Shown here piece by piece: positions 57,654 through 64,000 of a stretch of 64,000 nt of DNA. The stretch's first letter is position 1. Every line of letters starts with the position of its first letter. This stretch comes from Polyangiaceae bacterium (GTDB lineage: Bacteria; Myxococcota_A; Polyangia; Polyangiales; Polyangiaceae): the NCBI GenBank assembly GCA_020633235.1, contig JACKEA010000003.1, positions 372,001 to 436,000 of the forward strand. Reading direction: 5' to 3'. The notes beneath the pieces are model-generated. The model worked only from the letters and a program-made list of their open reading frames with translations. It did not search any database and was not told where the DNA came from. The position numbers and the translations under genes were made by a program.

Positions 57654-60047
57654 ATGACCGCAGCGGATGCGCTGTACGAAAAGAGCGCCCACGACCTGGA
57701 ATGGTCGCGGTTGCTCGAGCACCTCGCGGGCCGCTGCTTGGGCCCCGCGGGCGGCGCACGCCTGCGCGCGCGCCGCCCGGCGGAAACGCACGCCGCGGCC
57801 CGCGGCATGGGCGAGCTCACTGCCGAAGCCCTGGACGCCTTCGAGGCGGGCGCCGCGCCGCCCACGGCTCCGAGCGACGACCTCTCGCCGATCCTCGGCC
57901 GGGTGAACCGCGGCGCTGTAGCATCCGGCGTGGAGCTCGCCACCGTGCTGCGGCAGCTCGAGGGGGCGCGCAGGCTGCGCGCTTGGGCGCACGGCGCTCG
58001 CCACCGCTGGCCAAAGCTCGCGCGGGCCTTGGAGTCGCCGGAAGAGCTGGAACCGGTGTGTTCCGAGCTCGCGCGCTGCATCGAGGACGACGGTAACGTC
58101 GCGGATCGCGCCTCGCCGGAGCTCGCGCGCGCACGGCGCGCCGTCGGGGAAGCGCAGAAGGAGCTGACTACGCGGCTCTCGGGGCTCGTACGACGTTACT
58201 CCGACGTGCTGTCCGACGACTACTGGACCGAGCGCGAAGGCCGCTACGTGCTGCCCGTGCGCTCCGACTCCCACGTCAAGGTTCAAGGCATCGTGTTCGG
58301 CTCCAGCGCGTCCGGCGCCACGCTGTTCGTGGAGCCCGCGGAGATCACCGGCCTCGGCAACCGCCTGAAGGTGGCGCTCGCGGAGGTGGAGCGGGAAGAG
58401 GCGCGCGTCCTCTCGCGTCTGTCGGCGGAGCTCTCTGCCGTGACGGAAGCCGTGAGCGCTGCGCAGGCCGCCATCACGGAGGCGGATGTCCTCGGCGCGC
58501 TCACCTCCTGGGCGCGGGATACGCGCTCCATCGCCATGGTGGTGGAACCCGAAGCGAAGCTTCAGCTGCTCGGCGCGCGCCATCCCCTGCTCCTGGTTCA
58601 GGGCGTGGAGGTGGTCGACAACGACGTCCATGCCGAGAGCGGTCGGGCGCTGGTGGTGTCGGGCCCCAACGCCGGCGGCAAGACCGTCGCGCTCAAGTGC
58701 CTGGGTCTCGCCGTGTGGATGGCACGCTCGGGCATTCCCGTGCCCGTGGAACCGGGCTCGGTGGTGGGTTGGTTTTCCCCCGTGCTCACGGACGTCGGCG
58801 ACGAACAATCCCTGCTGCAGTCGCTTTCCACCTTCAGCGCCCACATCAAGAACATCGCCGCCATCCTGGAGGCCGCCACCACGACGGCCCTGGTGCTGCT
58901 CGACGAGGTGGCCGCGGGCACCGATCCGGAAGAAGGCGCAGCGCTGGCCACCAGCGTGATCCAAGGCTTGCTCGACCGCGGCGCTGCCGTGGCCGTCACC
59001 ACGCACTACGAGCGTCTGAAGGAGCTCGCCGCGGAGGACTCGCGTTTCGAGAACGCGTCCGTCGGCTTCGACCTGGCGGCGATGGCGCCCACCTTCCGCA
59101 TGACGATGGGCATCGCCGGAGCGTCCAGCGCGCTGGCGGTGGCGCAGCGTTTCGGCATCCCGGAGGGGATCATCGCGCGCGCGCGGGCGTCGATGCCGGA
59201 CGAGTCGGTGAGCCGGGAAGATCTGCTGCGCGAGCTCTCGTCGGAGAGCGAACGGCTGAAGCAAGCGCGGCTGGAGCTCGAGCGCGAGCTGGGCGAACAG
59301 CGAAGGCTCACGCAGGAGGCCGAGCGCGAGCGAGCGCGCGCGCGCGAGCAGGAGAAGAACCGGCTCGCCCGCGAGGGGCGGGAGCTCACGCAAGAGGTAC
59401 GGGAGGCGCGCGCCCGGCTCTTGGCATTGAAGAAGCGCCTGGGCAGCGCCGAGCTCCGCGAGGCCGAGAAAGTGGTGAGCGACGCCGCGCGCCACGTGGC
59501 CCTGGGCGGCGAGCTGGCGGACGTCGGGCGCGTCGCGCCCAGCGACACGCCGGAAGTGGTGGAGAGCGAGCTCGTCGTCGGAGCACGCGTGCTCGTACCG
59601 CGGCTGGGGACCGTGGCGGAGGTCGCGGCGCTGCCCGAGCGCGGCCAGGTTCGCGTAATCGCCGGAGCCATGCGCTTGATGGTGCCGGTGAGCGAGCTGC
59701 GCCGCGCGCCCGGAGGCGCGCGGCGCCCCGCCACGGAGCGCAAGAAGCGCGAGCCCACGCCCAAGCTCGAGAGCCGGGACGGCTTCGTGCCGGTGCGCAC
59801 GCGGGACAACACCCTGAACCTCCGCGGCAAGCGCGTCGACGAAGCGCTGGACGAGCTCGACGCGTTCGTGGACACCCTGCTCCGGGACGGCGAGCGCGCA
59901 GCGTTCGTGCTCCACGGGCATGGTACCGGTGCGCTCAAGCTCGCAGTGCGCGCCCACTTGGGCGCGCACTCCCAAATCCGACGGGCCGTGCCCGCCGAGC
60001 CCGAGGACGGCGGAGACGCCTTCACGCTGCTCTGGCTCCGGGACTGA
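57654..60047 (+). CDS. mutS2: MutS2 endonuclease/ATPase
   Basis: 797 residues from ATG 57654, close to the family norm. Clamp and core regions (LEWSRLLEHLAGRCLGPAGG, YVLPVRSDSHVKVQGIVFGS, SASGATLFVEPAEI), the ATPase with GPNAGGKTVALKCLG Walker A and the segments LSTFSAHIKNIAAIL and ALVLLDEVAAGTDPEEG; a coiled coil rich in Arg/Glu/Ala near 520-610; and a C-terminal Smr domain (LNLRGKRVDEALDELDAFV, VLHGHGTGALKLAVR). MutS2 is an anti-recombination or ribosome-rescue factor in other bacteria. The gene at 50623 is a stand-alone Smr protein. The start at 57654 is favoured over an upstream ATG. Confidence 0.94.
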   Translation: MTAADALYEKSAHDLEWSRLLEHLAGRCLGPAGGARLRARRPAETHAAARGMGELTAEALDAFEAGAAPPTAPSDDLSPILGRVNRGAVASGVELATVLRQLEGARRLRAWAHGARHRWPKLARALESPEELEPVCSELARCIEDDGNVADRASPELARARRAVGEAQKELTTRLSGLVRRYSDVLSDDYWTEREGRYVLPVRSDSHVKVQGIVFGSSASGATLFVEPAEITGLGNRLKVALAEVEREEARVLSRLSAELSAVTEAVSAAQAAITEADVLGALTSWARDTRSIAMVVEPEAKLQLLGARHPLLLVQGVEVVDNDVHAESGRALVVSGPNAGGKTVALKCLGLAVWMARSGIPVPVEPGSVVGWFSPVLTDVGDEQSLLQSLSTFSAHIKNIAAILEAATTTALVLLDEVAAGTDPEEGAALATSVIQGLLDRGAAVAVTTHYERLKELAAEDSRFENASVGFDLAAMAPTFRMTMGIAGASSALAVAQRFGIPEGIIARARASMPDESVSREDLLRELSSESERLKQARLELERELGEQRRLTQEAERERARAREQEKNRLAREGRELTQEVREARARLLALKKRLGSAELREAEKVVSDAARHVALGGELADVGRVAPSDTPEVVESELVVGARVLVPRLGTVAEVAALPERGQVRVIAGAMRLMVPVSELRRAPGGARRPATERKKREPTPKLESRDGFVPVRTRDNTLNLRGKRVDEALDELDAFVDTLLRDGERAAFVLHGHGTGALKLAVRAHLGAHSQIRRAVPAEPEDGGDAFTLLWLRD

Positions 60048-60095
60048 CGCCCGCTGCTTGCGCCCACCGAGTCGGAGCATTACCCAAGCGGAGAG

Positions 60096-60671
60096 ATGGC
60101 CCGTGTTCTGCTGCGCCTGCTCGTGGCCGCCATCGCCCTGCTGCTGAGCTGCGGCGGCGACAGGGCGAACGCTCGCTCACCGCACCTGGAAGCCATTTCC
60201 GTCGCGCCGGACTTCCGCGCTCCCGACGAGACCGGAAAGGTCCGTACGCTCTCGGAGTTTCGCGGCCACCCGGTGGTGCTCTACTTCTACCCCAAGGACG
60301 GCACCCCCGGCTGTACCCGGGAGGCGTGCGCATTTCGCGACGCCTGGGACCAGCTGCAAAGGGACGGCGCCCGCGTCGTGGGCGTGAGCGTCGACTCGGT
60401 GGAGTCCCACGCCGCCTTCAAGAAGGCGCACCGTCTGCCATTTCCCCTGCTCTCGGACGAAGACGGCACGGTGCTCGCCGCCTATGGCGTGCCGCGCTCG
60501 CCCCAGGGCTACGCCGCGCGCACGACGTTCGTGATCGACTCCCAAGGCATGATCCGACGCATCTTTCCCGAGGTGGACCCGGCGTTGCACCTCAGCGAGG
60601 TGCTCTCCGTCCTCGACCAGCTGAAGGCGGAAGGCCTGGACCAGGCTCAGGACAGCACGTCGTCCAAGTAG
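60096..60671 (+). CDS. Lipoprotein-type peroxiredoxin (BCP family)
   Basis: 191 residues. N-terminal hydrophobic stretch ends ALLLSC, a plausible lipobox, so this BCP is probably membrane-anchored outside the cytoplasm, unlike E. coli Bcp. The AhpC/TSA fold is intact: PDFRAPDETGKVRTLSEFRG, VVLYFYPKDGTPGCTREACA (peroxidatic Cys in PGCT and a second Cys five residues on), VSVDSVESHAAFKKAHRLPF, FVIDSQGMIRRIFPEV. Reduces peroxides with thiol donors; the DsbD-like protein is a possible periplasmic electron source (inference). Overlaps the convergent monooxygenase gene by 25 bases. Confidence 0.9.
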   Translation: MARVLLRLLVAAIALLLSCGGDRANARSPHLEAISVAPDFRAPDETGKVRTLSEFRGHPVVLYFYPKDGTPGCTREACAFRDAWDQLQRDGARVVGVSVDSVESHAAFKKAHRLPFPLLSDEDGTVLAAYGVPRSPQGYAARTTFVIDSQGMIRRIFPEVDPALHLSEVLSVLDQLKAEGLDQAQDSTSSK

Positions 60672-62323
60672 GCGAGCAACGGCTCGAGCGCGGCGGGCTG
60701 GCTGCGATAGCCGAGATACAGATCGGGCCGCACCAGGTAGAGGCACTCCGCCCGCGCTCCGTAGCGGTATTCCAGATCCCCTTCTGGATCGAGGATCGTG
60801 ACGCCGTCCCAGGCGAGCGCCTCCGGTATCATCGAATCCGCCACCACCACCACGCTCGCGACGACGTCTCCGTGTCGCTCCCGAACCGTGCGTGCCACCC
60901 GGGAGAGGTCCTCGTAGCCCTGGCGCGTGGAAGCGCGCCCATCGAACAGGAGCAGCGTGTGGCGAGTCGGCTGCCACAGCTCCGAAAGGCGCACCGGGTG
61001 GCCCTCCGGGTCGCGGGCCAGGCCGTCCGGAGCCCGCTGCCCCGGCCGCGGCGCGGCATCGAAGGACAGCCAGGCGGTGACCGTCGGGGACTCTTCTTCT
61101 TCGTCGTCCCCAAAGCGGGCGCGCCACAGACTGGAGCGGAATTCCCCCACGATGGGGCTCTTCTCGTAGGCCAAGTCCAGCTCCGCGACGCGACGGGTGA
61201 CCCGCTCCTGGACCACCTCCATCGACGCCAAGAATTCCGTCACCCGATCTCGCACCCGTCGCCCGAGGGGGCTCTGGATGGTGGCCACTCGCGTCGCGAT
61301 GTCCGTCGCCCTCAAGAGCTCCTCTCCAACCCGGTGCCGCTCCGCTTCGTAGCTCTCGAGCAGGGCGTTCCCCGCGAGGCCCTTTTCCACCAGTGCGAGC
61401 TTCCAGGCCAGGTTGTGGGCGTCCTGCATTCCGGTGTTCATGCCCTGCCCACCGAGAGGGCTGTGTACGTGAGCCGCGTCCCCCGCCAAGAACACGCGGC
61501 CGGCGCGATAGCGCTCGACCTGCCGACAGTGGATCGCGAAGCGCGCACGCCAACTGCTGCCGGCGATGCGAACCTCCTGGCCACTCCTGCGCCGCAGCAA
61601 CTCTTCCACGTCGCTGTCCGTCGGGTCGCCCTCTCCCGCCCCTTCGGGAGTGGAGGCGACCACGCGCATCTGTCCACTGGGCAAGGGAAAGCAGGCCAGC
61701 AGCCCTTCGGACGAGAAGAACGTGGTCACGCGTCGGTCCGACACGTCCCACTCGATGTCCGCGTCGGCGAGCCAGAACGCCTCCGGGTAGCGGTGCCCCG
61801 GAAACGCGAGCCGTGCCGCCTTGCGCACGGCGCTGTGCGCGCCGTCGGCGCCCACCACCCAGCGTGCGCGCAGCGTTTCCTCGCTGCCGTCGGGGCGCAG
61901 CAGGCGGCAACCGACGCCGGCCTCGCCGCTGTCGAGATCCACGAGCTTCGTGCTTCGTTCCACGACGCTTCCGCTGCGGACCAACAAACCCTCCAGAACG
62001 GCCTCGGTCTCGCTCTGGGGCAGACACAGGAGGAAGGGGAAGCGGGTGTCGAGCTCGTCGAAGTCCGCACGCACGATGAGACGACCTTCGGCGTACATCG
62101 AGGCGCCCGAGAGCTGGCGGCCACGGGCGACCAGGTCTGCTGCGATGCCGTAGGAGTCGAGGATTTCCAACGTGCGCGCGTGCACCGCCAGAGCGCGCGA
62201 TAGCGGGCTCCGTTCGGGGTTGGCGTCCACGATCCGGTGCTCGATGCCATGCTTGGCGAGGGAGATCGCGAGCATCAGACCCGTGGGGCCAGCGCCCGCG
62301 ATCAGAACCGGTAGCGTGCTCAC
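60647..62323 (-). CDS. FAD-dependent aromatic monooxygenase (PheA/TfdB-like)
   Basis: 558 residues. Rossmann FAD motif (VLIAGAGPTGLMLAISLAKH), DG motif (WVVGADGAHSAVRKAA), and the GD motif (VFLAGDAAHVHSPLGGQGMN) followed by NTGMQDAHNLAWKL. A C-terminal thioredoxin-like domain without Cys pair follows (LLLFDGRASTRQGYEDLSRV..., DGVTILDPEGDLEYRYGARA), as in phenol hydroxylases and related enzymes. NAD(P)H-dependent hydroxylation of an aromatic substrate or a polyketide is likely. The substrate is not predictable and no other pathway genes are adjacent. A match to the GC-rich repeat family lies inside at 61969-61987. Confidence 0.9.
   Translation of the reverse strand: MSTLPVLIAGAGPTGLMLAISLAKHGIEHRIVDANPERSPLSRALAVHARTLEILDSYGIAADLVARGRQLSGASMYAEGRLIVRADFDELDTRFPFLLCLPQSETEAVLEGLLVRSGSVVERSTKLVDLDSGEAGVGCRLLRPDGSEETLRARWVVGADGAHSAVRKAARLAFPGHRYPEAFWLADADIEWDVSDRRVTTFFSSEGLLACFPLPSGQMRVVASTPEGAGEGDPTDSDVEELLRRRSGQEVRIAGSSWRARFAIHCRQVERYRAGRVFLAGDAAHVHSPLGGQGMNTGMQDAHNLAWKLALVEKGLAGNALLESYEAERHRVGEELLRATDIATRVATIQSPLGRRVRDRVTEFLASMEVVQERVTRRVAELDLAYEKSPIVGEFRSSLWRARFGDDEEEESPTVTAWLSFDAAPRPGQRAPDGLARDPEGHPVRLSELWQPTRHTLLLFDGRASTRQGYEDLSRVARTVRERHGDVVASVVVVADSMIPEALAWDGVTILDPEGDLEYRYGARAECLYLVRPDLYLGYRSQPAALEPLLAYLDDVLS
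61969..61987 (-). repeat. Dispersed GC-rich element, match within monooxygenase coding sequence
   Basis: On the minus strand TTGTTGGTCCGCAGCGGAA, one base from the family core. It encodes LLVRSG in the monooxygenase. Could be coincidence, but it is the third coding match in the window. Confidence 0.35.
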
Positions 62324-62344
62324 CCAGCGCCCCCCGACGGCGGC

Positions 62345-63106
62345 TCAGTTACCGCAGTAGTTGTACTGCGTGAGGATGCTGCTCGGTTGGCAGTTGCTGT
62401 TGCCGGGGCACACCGAGGGCGTGGTACCGCAGAAGATGATGCGACCTTGATTCTGGGTGCATTCGTTCGCCGGACGGCACTGCAGGTTGCTGTAGAAGTT
62501 GCCGCCCACCAGCTGTCCGCAGCACACCTGACCGCCGGAGCAGTCTTCCGGGCCGTCGCAATATACGTCCGTGCCCGGCTGACAGTTCTGGCTCTGGCTC
62601 TGACAGCTGGAGCCGCTGCCGGAGATACAGCAAAAGTCGTTGGTCAGGTTGCAGTCATTCGTGCCCGCACAGCTGACGACACCTGGCTGATTGCCGGTAG
62701 TGCCGCCGCTGCCGGCGGCACCACCGGTGCCCGCCGTGCCGCCAGCGCCAGCCGCGCCGCCGGTACCCGCCGTGCCGCCGGTACCCGCGGTGCCGCCCGT
62801 ACCCGCGGTGCCGCCCGTACCCGCGGTGCCACCCGTACCTGCTGTGCCACCCGTGCCCGCCGTTCCGCCCGTGCCCGCGGTTCCTCCAGTGCCCGCCGTA
62901 CCACCAGTGCCTGCCGCGGCCCCGCTACCCGCAGCGCCGCTGGCGCCCGCGGTGTTTCCGGTGTTACCGCTGCCGCCGGTGGAGCCTCCGCCCTGACCGC
63001 CACTGGCGGTGCCCGCGTCGTCGGTGAACGAGAAGGCTTCGTAGTCGTTGGAGCAAGCCGCAGCTGTCAGCAGGACCGATAGCCCGATGAAGTAACGTCG
63101 CACCAT
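62345..63106 (-). CDS. Lipoprotein with GTA-repeat linker and Cys-rich head
   Basis: 253 residues from ATG 63106 (MVRRYFIGLSVLLTAAAC, lipobox Cys 18); an earlier ATG at 63130 is possible. A Gly/Ser stretch and about nine repeats of a GTAGTG-like hexapeptide (62715-62910, 18-bp DNA unit) form a long flexible linker, followed by a compact Cys-rich domain of some 95 residues (CAGTNDCNLTNDFCCISGSG, YCDGPEDCSGGQVCCGQLVG and others, 12 or more Cys). Probably a surface stalk presenting a disulfide-bonded head. Function unknown. Confidence 0.82.
   Translation of the reverse strand: MVRRYFIGLSVLLTAAACSNDYEAFSFTDDAGTASGGQGGGSTGGSGNTGNTAGASGAAGSGAAAGTGGTAGTGGTAGTGGTAGTGGTAGTGGTAGTGGTAGTGGTAGTGGTAGTGGAAGAGGTAGTGGAAGSGGTTGNQPGVVSCAGTNDCNLTNDFCCISGSGSSCQSQSQNCQPGTDVYCDGPEDCSGGQVCCGQLVGGNFYSNLQCRPANECTQNQGRIIFCGTTPSVCPGNSNCQPSSILTQYNYCGN
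62715..62910. repeat. 18-bp tandem repeat encoding the lipoprotein linker
   Basis: About ten to eleven imperfect 18-bp units with the consensus GCCGTGCCGCCGGTACCC; each encodes one GTGGTA-like hexapeptide on the minus strand. The units on the left of the array are the most uniform. Such arrays vary in number by slippage or unequal recombination. Confidence 0.85.
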
Positions 63107-63161
63107 GAGGCACCTCTCCTCATGGAACATCGCATACCTTTTGGAGTTGGGCTAGCGAACC

Positions 63162-63584
63162 TCAGCCCCCGCGGGCGATGAGAGCCACGAAATCCGATTC
63201 CGTCACGATGCCGACGAGCTGCCCGTCTTCGACCACCGGCAAGCAGCCGATCTTCTTTTCCAGCATCGTCCGCGCGGCTTCGCTCAGCGGGGTGTTGGGC
63301 CTACACGTGATCACGGGCTCGTGCATCGCGTCCTTGACCCGGTACTCCTCGAGCGTCTTCTGAGAGGCGTAGGAGCCGTAACCCAGGGCACGCAAGAGGG
63401 CGTTGAAGAACAGATCCCGCTGACTGACGACACCCACCACGGCGCCGTCGTCATCCACTACCGGGATGTGGCGAATCCTACCGAGGCGCATGACGTCGTC
63501 CGCCACCGATAGCTTCTCGTTGTGCTCCAAGGTGAAGACGTCCTGGGTCATGACGTCCCCCACTACCTTCGGTGCCTCTGCCAT
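63162..63584 (-). CDS. Protein with two CBS domains
   Basis: 140 residues from ATG 63584. Two CBS motifs: VGDVMTQDVFTLEHNEKLSV, ADDVMRLGRIRHIPVVDDDG, VVGVVSQRDLFF, and the second with VKDAMHEPVITCRPNTPLSE, AARTMLEKKIGCLPVVEDGQ, LVGIVTESDFVALIA. A pair of CBS domains typically binds AMP, ATP or related nucleotides and regulates a partner protein; no partner enzyme domain is attached. It is adjacent, on the same strand, to the MscS-type channel at 63678. Confidence 0.9.
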   Translation of the reverse strand: MAEAPKVVGDVMTQDVFTLEHNEKLSVADDVMRLGRIRHIPVVDDDGAVVGVVSQRDLFFNALLRALGYGSYASQKTLEEYRVKDAMHEPVITCRPNTPLSEAARTMLEKKIGCLPVVEDGQLVGIVTESDFVALIARGG

Positions 63585-63677
63585 CTCTCGCTCCCACGTC
63601 CCGGCTGCGGGCGGCAATCACCACCGCCCCGCTGGGCGCCGGGACATTAGCAGATTCTCCCGGCGCCGGGCGGATGC

Positions 63678-64000
63678 TCAACGCTTGGAAATGGCGGACA
63701 GCAAGTCGGCGTCGAGGTGGACGTCGCTCTGCGGGAACGGAATGCCGATGCCCTCGGCATCGAGCGCCCGCTTCACGGCCCGCGTCAGGCGCTGGTAGAC
63801 GTCCCAGAAGTCCTCCGTCTTGGTGTGCACGCGCACCTTCCAATCGATGCTGGAGCCTCCGAGCTCGGAGAGGAACACCGCCGGCGGCGGCTCTTCCAGT
63901 CCACCCTCCACGCTCTTGGCGACCCCCTCGAGCACGCCGCGGACCTTGTCGAGATCCGCACCGTAGTCGGTCCCCACGGCCACCTCCACGCGTCGCGTGG
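63678..64000 (-). CDS. MscS-family mechanosensitive channel, C-terminal part (truncated by window)
   Basis: At least 107 codons; the N-terminus lies beyond the window edge. The visible part is the cytoplasmic C-terminal domain of MscS-type channels: RRVEVAVGTDYGADLDKVRG followed by VLEGVAKSVEG, then EPPPAVFLSELGGSSIDWKV, LTRAVKRALDAEGIGIPFPQ. The pore helix is off the window so the subtype is unknown. It probably is followed by, and possibly co-transcribed with, the CBS protein. Channel identity is inferred from the C-terminal family. Confidence 0.82.
   Translation of the reverse strand, partial: TRRVEVAVGTDYGADLDKVRGVLEGVAKSVEGGLEEPPPAVFLSELGGSSIDWKVRVHTKTEDFWDVYQRLTRAVKRALDAEGIGIPFPQSDVHLDADLLSAISKR

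Noticed and set aside
57528..60080. Long minus-strand frame across mutS2
   Set aside because: Composition of a GC-driven shadow; mutS2 has all conserved motifs on the other strand.

Overview
This 64 kb window is GC-rich bacterial chromosome, most likely from a myxobacterium (Myxococcota, probably Polyangiales). The evidence is strong third-position GC bias, three Hanks-type Ser/Thr kinases, many low-complexity (Gly, Pro, Ala) lipoproteins, TPR/PEGA/FG-GAP/FHA/GYF_2 proteins, and an NtrC-type regulator embedded among lipoprotein genes. No tRNA, rRNA, CRISPR array or intact insertion sequence was recognised. The genus assignment is inference.

Layout. 1-5982 (minus): effector half of a type I-G (I-U) CRISPR-Cas operon, cas3-csx17-csb1-csb2, cut by the window edge inside csb2. 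6203-10572: an orphan gene and two Ser/Thr kinases. 10813-18598: a cassette of a membrane-anchored low-complexity protein (A), a TPR/PEGA protein with two membrane segments (B), a Gly-rich lipoprotein (C) and a convergent DUF559 nuclease-like gene, present twice in tandem. The second copy is truncated at both ends. 18672-21817: another lipoprotein and a zinc-ribbon kinase. 22022-28310: a HipBA-like pair whose hipB is 5'-truncated behind a large FG-GAP/CARDB lipoprotein gene, then a divergent HipH/YjjJ-like gene. 28361-36780: lipoproteins and a four-gene minus operon (TPR-PEGA, FG-GAP lipoprotein, NtrC-type activator, SUMF1-like lipoprotein). 36897-43629: ruvA, an FHA protein, a Nudix protein with a degenerate motif, comF, a GYF_2 protein and others. 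43696-47096: DsbD-like protein, TPR protein, small lipoproteins. 47164-51964: NHEJ genes ligD and ku (divergent), an Smr gene coupled to ku, a WYL regulator and a VOC protein. 52136-57531: DUF4026 protein, self-regulated GntR/FadR regulator, Hpt plus diguanylate cyclase, PhnD-like protein. 57654-64000: mutS2, bcp, FAD monooxygenase, repeat lipoprotein, CBS protein, and an MscS-type channel cut by the window edge.

Three cross-cutting patterns stand out. A GC-rich element with core TTGTYGGTCCGCCGCGGAA recurs about once per 7 kb, once as a long hairpin between convergent genes and apparently a few times inside coding sequence. Five secreted proteins (11610, 15805, 33868, 35684, 39626) share a C-terminal module of two hydrophobic segments followed by a tail ending LSG(S/R)F or GGRF. 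The A-B-C cassette duplication shows parent and derived copies with alternating conserved and diverged blocks. Together with the neighbouring kinases, the cassette and the C-terminal module are the best candidates here for an undescribed envelope system; its function is not shown by the sequence.
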